Shown here piece after piece: positions 47,586 through 62,901 of a stretch of DNA of 64,000 nt (position 1 is its first letter; each line of letters begins with the position of its first letter). The position numbers were made by a program, and so were the translations under genes. Location of the stretch: assembly GCA_024305745.1 (NCBI GenBank), contig JAHRBS010000001.1, forward strand, positions 1,736,001 to 1,800,000, given 5' to 3'. The notes under the pieces were generated by a model that saw only the letters and a program-made list of their open reading frames with translations, did not search any database and was not told the DNA's origin. The stretch is from Polyporus tsugae. Lineage: Eukaryota > Basidiomycota > Agaricomycetes > Polyporales > Polyporaceae.

Positions 47586-47592
47586 TGCGCGC
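47586..47592 (+). promoter_or_regulatory. Putative metal response element
   Basis: TGCGCGC, matching TGCRCNC, about 190 bases before the peroxidase start; the best placed of the three upstream matches. Confidence 0.35.
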
Positions 47593-47676
47593 GTTGCGAT
47601 TGGCCTGCCCGTGTCGACAGAGGTAGACTGTACGGTCCTTGTTCGGCCTGCGTTTGCGACGCGCCTGCGGTTTTGA

Positions 47677-49171
<1,495 letters not shown>

Positions 49172-50899
49172 GCGTTAAGCGCGAGAGGGACTTCATAGAG
49201 GTTTGGAAGTTGAAAGAGTTCGCGGTCGGGTAACCCGCTCGAGCCTCTTCCACGGTCTCGATCTCGGTTAAGTATCTATGCGCCCCTGGAATCGTTATCG
49301 TCTGGTGTCTCTTTGGCTCGCTAGGAAGGGTTGTATAAAGGGTGGTGTGTTTGTATCCTTGGTGTTGATTGAATATACTTGTGTTTATAGAGCATAACCC
49401 TGCCGTGCTCCGACGATGGACTCCGATCCCGACCGCCGCCACATTCTTCCGCGCTCTCCGCCGCCAAACTTAGAAGCCCTGACTCTTCTTCCGTTTTGGT
49501 GCCTGTTATTGCCCGGGGGACGACTATCCGCGCCCCGTTCCCGGGCACGGTGGGACGCTCTCCCTGGAACCTGAGAATAGGCTTTCAGAGCGCTCCCAGG
49601 AACATGGGAGCCCGGCCAGACTCGAGGGCCCGAGGACTCAGACATTCGTCCCGGGAGCGTGGCCTGCGCATTCCCGCCGGCCTGGTGCTGGGGGTTTCGC
49701 TGCCCCTACGGGACCGACGGGGTTGACATACCCAGGCGGTGGAGCCGCGGCTTGGGGGTTGTGGGTGGCAGGCTGCCTTTGCGAGCTGTCCGCGGACAGC
49801 ATCCGTCTGAGCCCTAGGGTAGCCTTGAGAAGCGTACGGGAAGACGCGATCGATGGATCGTGTACGCGGAGCGTCCTGCTTCTCTTCATGAGCACTGATA
49901 CCGGTGCTCGTACATCGTGGTATGTTATGTGCACGCTCGACGTTCCTCCCGCTAGAAGCATCGAAAAACAAAGATGACGGCAGCCGGGTAGTTGCAGGGA
50001 TCATCGCTGTGAGAGTCGCACGCCTCGGGAACCATTCTAAGGTAGTTACCGGATGGCGACTCGGAGGGGCGCACGACGACTCCTCGCCGGAGGGCACATC
50101 CTATCAAGACAAGGGCGCATTCTATCAAAGGGGACTTTGCCACAGTTGCGGGTTCCCTTCGCATGGAATGGGTCGCTCCTTGTCGTTCCGGCTGGCCTGG
50201 GACGAGTTCAGCGATGGGATACAGTAGTACGTACTGAGTAAATCGATCTTATGTGCGAACTACACACTCCAAATATGGCAATGCACTGTGCGCCGGCATT
50301 CGCCGAGGACAACTTGTCAAGCTACAGCAGACAGAGTTCGCGCATACACAAGACCGCATAGAGGCTCAGAGGATCAAGCCTACTTGGCAGGTCAGTCTGA
50401 ATATGTGCTTAAAAGTACGATCCATACTGAACACCTCAAGTAAGGGCACCCAAAATTTGCCTGGTGAAGTTTCAAACAGTGAAACTACCTGCAGTGCTGC
50501 GAAGCGTCGATTCCCACAGAGAAGAAAATTTTCATACCGCTTCCACACCTTTTGATACCCTCCCTGATACGGTATGTGTTCTGGTGCCGCAGTGGTCCTG
50601 TACATGCTCACCAGATTGCACAATTTCTCGCGGCGCTGCTCCACTTCGGTAGCGCCCCCGTCTTTCTGGTCGCAGGCACCGGGACCAATCCTTGCCATCG
50701 TCCTCAGCACTTCCCTGCCGCTCCAAGCCGACCGGTCGGGATCAGCTCACCTGCGGTCTTCATTCTCAGGATCAACCCAACCGAATTGTACATGCGCTGC
50801 TCGCTCTCTCGGACCTTACCCCTTCTCAAGATATAAGCGCTCAATATCATACCATATGGGGTGCCGGCTGCGTTCCATTGGATTCACCTGCGTGGTGGA

Positions 50900-50906
50900 T
50901 GCACTC
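50900..50906 (+). promoter_or_regulatory. Putative metal response element
   Basis: TGCACTC, matching TGCRCNC, 235 bases before the second peroxidase start. Confidence 0.3.
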
Positions 50907-51009
50907 ACAGACAAGAAGGTATGCTATGGACACCCGTTACGTCGGTCTTTGAGTTCACGCTGAGGAATGTGTGCATCGTGATTGGTCGTAGCACATCGTA
51001 CCGCGATAG

Positions 51010-52408
<1,399 letters not shown>

Positions 52409-53005
52409 ACAACTCGCGCGAGGTGCGATTAGAGTGAGGTTTCTGATATAGTTTCCTCATCGTTTCTCCGGTCTCGGTTGAATGTAGGACTATCTGTTCT
52501 GCGGTTTCCAGCAGTGGTCGGTCGGTGTTGCAATATGCCTCGCTTTCTCGGCGCTGCGGAGTCGTCTTGTACCATTCATTGTTTTTAACGGGTGTATCAA
52601 ATGTGGAAATAAATCATACGATGTTACTACAACAGCTTGCTATGCGCTCAGGCTTGATGGGGTTGACGATGATTCTCAGAATCCAGGAGGCTTGAAGGGA
52701 AGTTGTGCAGTTGAACCTCTTGACATCCAGATGACGAAGACTAGCGTAGCATTCGCGAACCTAGATAATGTACATCGCGGCCAAAGGTGCCTTGACTCTG
52801 AAAACACTGGCGGGCCGACAAACACATAACACGACGACAGTTTTACATAAACTCACAGAAACATGTTATCTTACACTGATGGCTGAAGGGGGTGGATACA
52901 GTAAGCCACAGCACTTAATAAACTCCGTAGTCCGACGCGCGAGAACGAGAGAACAGAAGAACACGAGCGTGTAAGAACGAGCCATCACACAACGCAAGAG
53001 CCGCA
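52409..53005. other. Convergent spacer
   Basis: 597 bp between the stops of the plus-strand manganese peroxidase and the minus-strand RING gene. No gene. AATAAA-like AAATAAATC near 52610 could be the peroxidase polyadenylation signal. Confidence 0.5.
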
Positions 53006-55441
53006 TTATGTCCTTCGCCGTCGCCTCCCCTTCGACTTCTTCGTCGGCTCGGGAACCTCCACCGGCCGCTGGCAGATTGGGCACCGTCCGGAGACATCCG
53101 TCAGCCACGGGTCCAAGCACGTTTTCTGCAACGCCGAGTTCGCAACCCCCAGAGCAGAACGGAACACGGTTAGCACTTCCCGTCGTCGCGCACGCAAAGC
53201 ACAAAGAACACTGGCTACTCACGTGGAAGACGTGTCCGCACGTCAACAACCGCAACGGCTCCGGCCCTTCGCCCTCACCCTCACCCTCCTTCAGCGCATC
53301 CCGCTCCTCCTCCGTCACCGCCTCCACCTGGATCTCCTGCGTCGCCTCCCCGCCTGCGCTCCCACTCTCGCCCTCTTCTCCCACGGGCGGCGAGGATGGG
53401 CCGGACTCCGCGTTTGCGCCCGCGTCCGGCTTCGCTCCCGCTCCCGAGCCCTTTGCCCCGCGGACGCGCTTGGGCTCCTCGAAGTCCATGAGACAGATCG
53501 CGCACACGGCGCGGTTCCCCTCGAGCCGGACGAACGGGTATTCGCTCTTCTCCCACATCTCGTCCCAGGGTACCTCGCCCTCCTCCTGTTCCTCCGCTGC
53601 GATCTCAATGTCTTTCTCTTCCTTGCCCTCGTCCGTACCTGGAAGGGCCTTCGAGTCTGCGGAGCCGGCGGAGAACGCCGCTCCCGCAACCTTCTTCTTG
53701 CTCTTATGGCGGAAGAACATGAACCGGCGCTTCGGCGCGGTGGAAGAGGGCGCAGGGCTCTTCGGCGGGTAGGCGTGTGCCGGAACGGGGACAGAAATGG
53801 AAGGGGTGACATCGGTGGTCTCCCCCGGTGGCGGTGGAATGTATAGTACAAGGGGTATCTGGTCGACGACGGATTTCGGAAGTTTGTCGATGTCGGGCTT
53901 GATGTAATGCGGATTCTGCAGTGGGTGTCGTCCTAGGCAGAGGAGGAGGATATTATACATGATCTGCGGGGCAATCCATGTCAGCTGAGTTTGACTATAT
54001 GCGCGAGGAGGTTTGGCACATACGTAAAGGAACGGTCCAAGGACGAAGACGAGCAGCCCGAGGAGGAAGATCTCGAGTACCATTAAGTAGAGGGTACATA
54101 GAATCGCGAACGTGAGCCACCACAGATGTGGTGAAGAGAGGCGGCAGGTGTTCACTGAGGTGTATTCGAGGACGTGCGCGGTCAGGAACCACGCGAGCGT
54201 AAGGAATGAAGTCAAAAAGGAAAGCCTAACGAGTAAAGAGTTGGGAAACGTGATACATTTCCTGTCAGTAGACGTATATATTGGCAAAGACAGAACGTAG
54301 CGAACCGACTGAGTACTGGCGAACGAGGAGGATCTTGGTTGTTTCTTCCATTAGACCCACTCGTTCCTTCGTAAGAGAGTCCCGATGTGGGCATTGAATG
54401 CTGACGACGTGGCCCCGTCCTTGACCCGGCGTTTCCAGGAGGAGGATAATGTAGCTGTCCGTTCAGAACACGCTGGGTGGCGAGCTCAGTATCGCTATTG
54501 TCGCGCCTGTGCTGACGTCTGAATCGCCATGTTGTGAGCCAACATCCAGAGATGGCAGATGGAGAAATACAGTATCAGCTTACATTCTATGAGTCTGTCC
54601 CCGCCGCCATCCCCAATAAGACAGCCATGCACTCATCAAGACCTTGGCGAGCCATAGAGCGTTCCATGCTCCTAGAGGTCTATCACATGCGGACCATTCA
54701 GTCAACTCCGGCATGGTAGGGCTCTTGGTGCGCGCAGAGATGGCCAAGAGGGCTATGACGACGACGAACTGTAGGTGGTAAACGGAAACTATGGATGGGT
54801 CCTATTCCATCTATTAGTAAGTATACCATGCGCACCTGTATCAGCCACCACAGCTCGCCTAACACTAATGACACAAGTGCTCTCCGGACTTGCGCATTTG
54901 GACCCGCATAACCCAGCAACACCATGATCTTACCTATGACCCCTGGCGAAGGCTCGCGCCCGTGTTCCTCCTGGTTACCTTCTTGTGGCTCTTCAATGCG
55001 CTGTTGTCCCTCGAACAGATGAATTTCCCGATTAGGTGCACCTCGGTTGCCATTGCCGGCGGCGGAAGCCGACGACCCATCACGTCGCGCAGGAGCGGGG
55101 TGCACGCTGGGAAAGTCCAAGCCTCCAGGCAGATCCAGCGGTGGCAACAGAGGCCCAGACCCGGAGCCGCGTGTCGGGAAGGTATGTCGGGTCGGGGGGG
55201 TCGGTACGCCAGGCATCCCGAGACCTTCTTCGGGGAGGTCGAGCGGGGGCAGGATAGGAACACGCCTCGGGATGGACGATTCGGAGCGGCGTGGAGCATG
55301 ACGATGGGCACGCGCGGAGCTGACGCGTGGTGCTGAACTTGGGGGCGCTCCGGAGGATGGATATGATGCGCCGACGGAACGCGTCCTCCGGTGGTCTCGT
55401 CCTCCCGAGCCCGAGCTGCTGGAACCGGAACCGGAAAACAT
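53006..55441 (-). CDS. Membrane-anchored RING-H2 ubiquitin ligase
   Basis: Predicted E3 ligase in an internal membrane. Exons on the minus strand: 55441-54836, 54768-54584, 54518-54306, 54225-54024, 53963-53223 and 53125-53006, giving 688 residues. The first 170 residues are Ser/Gly/Pro/Arg-rich. Four or five hydrophobic helices follow (for example FVVVVIALLAI, FLTSFLTLAWFLTAHVL and LWWLTFAILCTLYLMVL), then LGRHPLQNPHYIKP and an acidic linker. The RING-H2 begins CAIC (556-559), has an insertion of 84 residues rich in E, G, A and S, and continues CGHVFH (644-649), KTCLDPWL and CPIC, with an intron directly after CGHVFH. A basic KSKGRRRRR tail ends the protein. The intron 54226-54305 uses donor GTTCGC and is the least certain. 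Substrates unknown. Confidence 0.88.
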
Positions 55442-56436
55442 GTCGGGAGTGAAGCTTTGAAGGCCGAAGGTAAGGACGGGTTCCTTGGGACGACAAGAAA
55501 CGCGAGCCAGTGGATGAGCTTATGACCCTGAAAAGTGACAAGCCTGGAAGGGTGGGTTCGAGAGCAAAGGTTGATCAGATAACGAGTGTGCTGGAGGAAG
55601 CTGACGTACCGCCCTAGTCGGATTAATGGCCCTCTGGATGTTGCACTGCCCAGTCTGGACGTCCGAGGGTGCAGAATGCTGCGTGGCGAATCATACGACC
55701 GTCGAGGCTCGTGTGCGCGGGGCAAAAGCCGTCGTCGTCCTTATAAACTCCCCGCGCCTCTGCCAAACTCGGAATAAGCGCCTGAAGGGGCCGCCGCTCC
55801 GGATGCTGTCCAAGGCCACTACACTGCTCAGCATCGTTCTCATTCCATTGCCATCGCCAGCGCAGTTTGTGCTTCTCCTGTTGTGCGGCACTTTAAAACC
55901 TGTCCTCGAGTGCGATGGGCGAACCAATATCTGGATATGGTTGCCTTAGCCTCAGTGACTGCATTCCCGCCCCCAGAAGTCCTGCCATGCTCGTCCTTCG
56001 ACAGTGGCGCCGGCTCGGCATACGACCGACCTCGGCACCAGGTACGGTCGTACGGTCCATAGACTACTTCCACTGTGCCGCAGCCTTAGCACAGGCAATG
56101 GTTTACCAATATCTGTATGCTCTTCCAGTTCGCATAAGTAAGCATCCGATATCCGCTTCCGGTCACGTAGGAGAGGGATCGAACACAAGCACGGCATCGT
56201 GCGCCAGTATACGTACATAGTACTCCAACAGTGCCACTTCCTGCATAGGCTCGCAACCATCGCAACAACCCCACTCCAATAATGATATACAACACTCACA
56301 TCCGTTGTGCTACAACGCCTCGTCCCGACGTTTCGACCTCAAAATACAACAACGCACGATGGATTCTACACAGCGTGAACGATAACTACGGCACGAAGAA
56401 CACGCAAGCGGTGAGTTTGCTCGCTCCGAGTCCAGC
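55442..56436. other. Intergenic region
   Basis: About 1 kb upstream of the RING gene and downstream of the GTPase gene, both on the minus strand. It should contain the RING promoter. No coding signal on either strand. Confidence 0.5.
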
Positions 56437-59324
56437 TCACAGTAATCGTGTAATAACGCCGAGACCCTATATATGCCTGTTAGATTGACCCGTGCAGACG
56501 AGGGGAGTAGGGCGGCAAGGCGAAGTAAGGCACCACGTACCTTCGTCTTGCCCTCTCTGAACAGGAGCTTCATGCCCTCCTTGATGAACTCGGGGTGCGA
56601 GATGAACTCGAAGGTGACAGTCGCGCGATCCCCAGTACGTAGGATGCCCTGCGGGTGGTCCATGGATATGATCCGCACCGTTTGACGTACAGCCTGTCAT
56701 CCCACGGTCAGCCACTAGCCATCATAGATGCATCGATAATATAGGTGCCCAAGACGAAATGCAAATACAGCACACGTACCCCGCAGTGCAGCATGGCCTG
56801 GTAGTTCCGCTGCAAGGTGGTATTATGGCTACCGGACAATCGGTAAGCAAAATGCGTGAAAAGTTAAAGCACCTGGGGCATATACGTACTAGAGGATCAG
56901 TACCTGTCCCTCGAACTGCCTCACCGCTGCAAATCTCACATGAGCACACTAGAGAACCTTGGAGAAGCCTTCCAGGCATACCCTTGGGCGGGGCATCGGC
57001 CTTGTGCACCAACACCATCCCCTTCCTGACATCTGTTCTTCGCACCCGCTTCAGGGCAAACGAGACGCACTGTCCTGCCTCAGCCGACGCCACCCGCGCT
57101 CTGATACTCGGGATCAGCATACAACCCCATGGAGGCAGAGACGGCGATAACGCTTGTGCCGCCACGCCGCTCAAGAGCATCACACATACCTCTTGCGCTC
57201 GATGGTCTTGACCACAGTGCCATGGAAGTTTCCATTCGAGTCGGGACCGAAGAGCACGGCGTCCCCCGCCTTCACTGTGCCCGAGTTCAAGATGCCATCG
57301 ACCACGGTGCCGACGTACGGCACGGAGTAGACCTCAGTTATCGAATACTGCAGCGCATGTCAGTGACTGCGACACGTAAAAATCGCCGATGCAGCGGATA
57401 TACCTCGAGGGGCTGGTCGGTCAAGAACTTCTCGTTGTCGCTCTCGCTGGCAGGAAGCAAGTTCAGGAAGGCCCGCAGCTATAATGAGCCACCTGAGTCA
57501 ACTACGGTCGAAAGCAGTGAAGAGAGAACACCAACGAAGTCCAACCCCTCCCCTGTGACGTTCGACGTCTGGAACACCGGAGCTAACCTGGAAGAATGCC
57601 AATTAAATTCCGCGAACCTTCCAGCCCGAGTAAGACAGCGCTACTGCTTACCGCTCCTTTCCAAAAGACTGGGCCACTGCGACGGCAGCCTCCATCGATT
57701 TGACAAACACCGGCGTCTTCCTGAACCACAGAAGAGTGAAGGAGGGCGCGAGAGGAAAGACGATCAGATCGCCTATTTCATAAACACCGATATGAGGCGG
57801 AAGTTACCTGCACCCTGGGCTACGCAGGATCTTGGACACCTGCTCCACGGTCTTCGCCAAGACGTTGGGCGGCGTCATGTCGATCTACCGTCGGACGCGT
57901 GACATTCTGCACATATGCATGTGCTAAGAGACAGACGGACCTTCGTTATGCATACCACCACAGGCACGCTCAAGGCTAACGCGATGGCCAGGTGCTCCTT
58001 CGACATGCCGATGAGCCCTGCGTTACCGCCGACTATCAGGATGACGCAAGACGGAGACCCAGACGTCAGGCCGTATAATGTGGTCTTCAGATATCGCTCG
58101 TGCCCAGCGAGATCTATTTGGACGGCAATGAGGGATCTATGCGCAGCCCTGATATGGTTCAATAGGACTGACCGCTGAACGAGATGATCTTGGAGGCCTG
58201 TATTGAGATCTCCTCCCAACCCATCTTCTCACGTCGAATTACCTCCGGGTCATTAGAGTGGGCAGTGTTGGGTAATATAGGCTTGCCGGTGGGTCCGAAA
58301 CCGAGAATCTGTGAACGAGTGCATACGGACGTTCGCTCAGGTGGAGTAACGAGACCAGCATACCTCCATGCCGACGCTCGAGGTTCTTCCGCTCTCTACT
58401 TCGTGCTTGTGTCGGAATAAACTCACTCGTGCGCGTCCCCTACCGTCATCCAACTGGCCTATATGATGGAGACATTAGTTTACATAAGGATAATGGCTGA
58501 ATAATAGGCGGCGTGGGATGGGACGCACCTCGCGTTAGGACACCTAATGTGGTAGACTTTCCGCTGTCCACATTCCCCACCACTGCACACCGCACCTCCG
58601 GCGTGGAAGCAACGTCGGGCGGTGGTAATCGTAAGAGCAGTGCCGCTCTTGGAGAGTCAGCCCTTGTGTCGAATAGTATTGACGTCTTCCGAGCGAGGGT
58701 CACTTTCACTCTTCGAGAAGATTGGTTCACAGAATATACACACCTTTCCCCCAACCGAGTCCACCAAGGTAGTCGTCTCCTGGATGATGACATCGAGCTC
58801 CTCAACCGTCCTTCGCGTCCCGAGCCAGGTGGCCTCCTCGGTCGCAGGCTGGCCCGCATACACCCTCGCGCTCGGTGGGTGCGCACCTATTCGGAAGACG
58901 TACTCGCCAAAGTTACGCGTGAGCAGCGAAGCGATCAAGTCCCGCGCCTTCTCAACGTTCTCCGGTGTTCGCGACAGTAACAGCGTCTGTGCGCACGACG
59001 TCCCCGCCGTTGACGTTAGTTATGTTGCCAGATGAATGGACGTTCCGAAACAGAGGCATCAGGGCACCTCACCTGGAGCTGCTCATCGATATCCGACATC
59101 ACTCCATCTCCGGCGGGCTTTATTGGCTCCTTCGGCGGAGGCTCAACCGCCTCCACCGCTGGTGTGCTGTCCTTGCGTACATGCGTGTGCGTCTTGGCTG
59201 CCGGTGGCTTCTTCGCGTCCTTCTCGAGCTTCGCCCGCTCGGCCACGGCGAGGGCGCGCTGTTTCGCCACCTCGCGGTGCGATATCTCGTCTATCTCGGT
59301 CTGGAATGTCCGTAAGCTGGTCAT
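56437..59324 (-). CDS. GTPBP1/GTPBP2-type translational GTPase
   Basis: EF-Tu-like GTPase of the GP-1 family; animal relatives act in ribosome rescue and mRNA decay. Sixteen exons on the minus strand, highest first: 59324-59073, 58986-58742, 58662-58529, 58458-58364, 58308-58173, 58113-57941, 57884-57808, 57720-57652, 57587-57536, 57478-57404, 57347-57190, 57100-56982, 56926-56890, 56828-56780, 56693-56541 and 56466-56437, giving 617 residues. G1 is [10 protein letters not shown]3 is DLAGHERY and G4 is [20 protein letters not shown] is the family's switch region, and [15 protein letters not shown] marks the end of the G domain. Beta-barrel domains follow and the protein closes with GLGVITRLL. 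The intron 58663-58741 (donor GTGTAT, acceptor AAG) is the weakest junction. The N-terminus is basic, charged and possibly coiled. Confidence 0.9.
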
Positions 59325-59950
59325 GGTGCCAGCTGAGCTGTGGAAGTGTGAAAGCGGAGTATGTAGAGTTCTGGCTCCTTGAAGGCGGACACTGAGGGGT
59401 TTATATGCCCGTTTTGGTGTGCGAGTCAGGACCAGTCAGAGTTGGCGTTGGAGAGGCTAAAGCCGACGCTGTAAAGATGTCACTGAGCGGCGTGCCATGA
59501 CTCGTCACGCCCAGCCTCGTTCGCCCGGATCTTGCTCAAAGCATTGCCTCAAAGGATTTCGACATACGGAAATTCATCATGAGAACCTAGCAGAGACTTT
59601 CAGTTCAGCATGCATTGAGAGTATCATTAGAGGAATTCATGTTAAGGGAAGGAGAGACTCGAACAAAGAAGAGAAAAAGAGTCACGGCTAGGGTGAAGCG
59701 CCAGCACGTGACGCCATCGCCGGCGACAGGTGGCTCACGACCACAAGTGACACGACCACGCGTGCGCGTGAATCGCGGCTTGCATTCTGTTCTTCATCTC
59801 AGCCATCCCATCTGACACGCTATCTCGTCCTTTACGCGCGTTGCGGCTCTACCATACTCTCTGTAATACTCGCAACACGGACACAACACGTATAGCGATC
59901 CACTCATCGACAGTGGCCGCGCAGCCACTCGATCCTAGCCAACCACCGCG
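59325..59950. other. Divergent promoter region
   Basis: 626 bp between the GTPase start (59324, minus) and the HPD-motif protein start (59951, plus), so probably a shared bidirectional promoter. No coding signal. Confidence 0.55.
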
Positions 59951-62050
59951 ATGTCATTCGCACCGGGCCCGTCCCGCTATCCGATGCCACGCAGTCTCAC
60001 AGGAAGCAGACCTGGGATTCTCGATCCAACCCAGCCGGCGCGCATCTTGCGCGAGAAGGGTGCTTCGCTTTCGTTCGCCGCCTTCGACCCCCTCGCAGCC
60101 ACCGGCACCAGCACGCACAAGCGCAAGCCACGCGCTCCCGATTTCGAGACCGCCCCGAAGCGCATCGTCATTGAGGTCCCGCCGTTAGGCTCTATTGGAC
60201 CTCCACGATGGAGGTTTGTACCTCGCGCGCGTCGTGCGCCGGGGGTTGAGAGCGAGGGTGCGTGGCCGAGGAAAGTGACGCTGTGCAAGTACGTGTCAAA
60301 CCATCCATGTTCCCCTCATGTTCTACCATTACTGACCACGCCGTTTATATGTGCGTTTAGCGAGCCTGTTATTCTCTCAGAAGACCAATGGGACATCTAC
60401 AAGCTCGACCCCGCATACGACTGTTTCGTCCCTCCGTTCCCACAACTCACCACCATCCGCCGGAAAGACCCACACGAGATCCCCGTTCATACTCACTCAA
60501 GTGTCCGCACTCCATCTGGCGCGTTCAAGAAACACCGCCTGTCCTCCCCAAGCGATATTGATGACCAACCACCTGGTCTCAACAAGCGGTTCCGCACGGT
60601 TGTTTCGCTGGTCACAGATGAGGAGGGGACCGAGGTGGAGACTATCACAGACTCTGATGAGGAGGACGAAGTCGAGGAGATTGTCGTCGAAGAATCCCCG
60701 CCGAAGGGTCCGAAGAGAACAGACCGACAGAAGCAGCGGCAGAGAGAGCACCAAGAGAGGACCCAGGAACGGCGCGAGAAATTGAAGGCGAAGATGAGCT
60801 CTGCGTCCCAGCCCGCTCGCCCCACCACGCCCGAGATTGTCGACCTCACTATGGAGGAAAATTCTCCTCCAGATCTGTCCCCTGACGCTGCCGGACCGTA
60901 TGCCACAAAGCGTAAAGGTATGCGCACGACTCACGCCAAGCACGTTCTGTGCACTGACAACGATGTGTACTTTCCTTAGGTCCTGAGTCGCCAGAACAAG
61001 CTTCGCCCAACGATGCACCCGAGTACAAGCCTCACAAGCGTGCACGAACACGGTCACCAGGAGCTTCTCGAGAAGCACTCAATAGAAAACGCTCCGAACG
61101 AACGCGACGCAAGACGGCTCAGCAGACCTCACGGACGCAATATCTCCAGGAGGTACCGAGGGATACAATCTGGGCGGATATCTTCGCGGATACTCCATGG
61201 GCCACACCCCCTTCATCTCAGACGTCCCAAGCACCCCCGCCGGGTAAGCCACCCCCATCCCAATGTTCCACCTCATGGACGTGATTTCATATATCTTAAT
61301 CAAGGCGCCGATGACCATGACTTCGAGGAAGCTGCTCCCGAGTCTGAGCAGACGCACGAGGTGACCAAACATCAGGCAGAGATCGAGGAGTCTCGACGGA
61401 AGCTCGCCGAACTCGAGAGAGACAAGCCTCTCTGGGACCAAGAAGCCCGCAAACGTCAAGCGCGGCAGCAAGCGGAAGAACAGGCCCACCATGCCCAACG
61501 GGAAGCAGAGCGCCGCCGTGCCGCCGAAGCAGCGGCGCACGAGGAGCGACAGCGCCGCCAAGCAGCAGCCGCTGCAGCGGCGGCAGAAGAGCGTGTGCGC
61601 GCCGAGCGGGCACGCCTCGCACGCGAACGCGAGGAGCGCCGCCGGCGTGAGCGCGAGCGGTGGTCGTACGGACCCTGGACGACCATCCGTGCGATCGAGC
61701 GGTACAGGGTGCTCTCGGAGACGTTCGACACCGCCAAGTTCACCAAAGAGAATGCGGTCGATTTCGAGATGGTGCCGTGGCCGGTGCTGCACTCGCCCGT
61801 GACGCTGCGGGTGGAGGACATCGACTGGGCGTCGGTCGAGGCGTTCTTTGAGGCCGCGCGGCGCCATTTGCGTACGCAGGACTACAGGGTGTTCGTCGAG
61901 AAGAGCCACAAGCGGTTCCACCCTGATCGGTGGCGCGCGCGGGGCGTGCTCAAGAGCCTCAAGGACGAGGAGCTTCGCGGGGGCCTGGAGGTCGCGGCTA
62001 ACACCGTCGCTCAGGCAGTCACGCCGATCTGGAAGGAGATGCGGGGTTGA
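59951..62050 (+). CDS. NFKBIL1-like protein with C-terminal HPD (J-domain-like) motif
   Basis: Unknown function; probably nuclear from its basic stretches. Exons: 59951-60288, 60361-60917, 60980-61243 and 61305-62050, giving 634 residues. The N-terminal half is disordered, with basic patches (KRKPRAP, KKHR), an acidic run (DSDEEDEVEEIVVEE) and a SUMO-interaction-like EIVDLT. The middle is a long charged coiled coil of E/R/A/Q with an Ala octamer. The last 150 residues are ordered: YGPWTTIRAIERYRVL, then DFEMVPWPVL and HKRFHPDRW (His about 592). The order VPWP, then a helix, then HPD resembles the C-terminus of animal NFKBIL1 and degenerate J domains. That likeness is from memory of the family and needs a profile search. 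The third intron ends in AAG. Confidence 0.78.
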
Positions 62051-62901
62051 GCGTCGTCATGGAGTAGATGAAGGAGCTTTGAGGCAAGTATAACGGAGCA
62101 TCGCTATTTTATTAGTATCGGCAGGACTTGTATTTCGGGAACATACCCCTTCATAATGTGGAGAAGAGTCAGAAGACACCTTCGCGGGGCACATCATTCA
62201 GCTACTGAACTCTCCGGGAGAGGCCCTAGCTAATCCTTCAGGTACGTCAATGACGATATTCGCCACACTCGCCTTCAGGTTGATGATGAGCGTTAATGAG
62301 CAGTGGCTCTCCCTATCTCATTTCTGTTGGGCATGCAAATCACCGGGAGAACATCTGAGCCTCGTCCTGCGTTGTCCGCGGATGGTCCAGCGTCGGCGAA
62401 TGGACCCACAATCCTCCACCGTTCATCCACTTATCGCATCTCAGCTCGATATCTCATTTTCGCCGCTACTCGGGTTCTCAACTTCGCGGGAGGATCTACC
62501 CCCACTGATTTTATTCCAAGGACCCTCACGATCGACAATCGAGTCACTTCTGACTTGTTCTTTCATGATCGCCAGAATTATTGAGGTACGTTACGGCATT
62601 TGCACGGACATAATGCTTATTTTCCGGGCGTCGCCCCGCTCTCTTCTGGTATCACCGACGTCAGGCCCCCCCCTGACCGCCCCAACGTTCGCGGGGTGAT
62701 CATGCGAACGCGATCGAAGACCGCGACGTGGCCGGTTTATTGCTTCATAAAAGGAACAACCTCGCGTGCGCGACTCGAGGGTTCCGCCGGTGACGAGATT
62801 TCCCCACTTTTACTCCGATCCGGGTATATCTAACAGCACGACGCCACGCTGGCAGCGTGGCCGTCGTCGAGCCTGCCCAGCGACTGGTGACCTCTGGCAA
62901 C
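62051..62901. other. Intergenic region with promoter of the CBM1 gene
   Basis: About 850 bp with no coding signal. The right part carries CATAAAAGG at about 62746, 150 bases before the next start. Confidence 0.5.
62746..62754 (+). promoter_or_regulatory. Possible TATA-like element of the CBM1 gene
   Basis: CATAAAAGG about 150 bases before the ATG at 62902. The spacing is longer than for the other secreted genes; TATATC near 62824 is an alternative. Confidence 0.3.

Noticed and set aside
49585..50097. Minus-strand frame of 170 codons between the peroxidases
   Set aside because: Arg/Ser/Pro-rich without any recognisable block or splice pattern; more likely open by GC content.
61079..61921. 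Minus-strand open frame of 280 codons
   Set aside because: Shadow of the coiled-coil coding exon of the HPD-motif gene; its Leu/Ala-rich character mirrors the Glu/Arg repeats.
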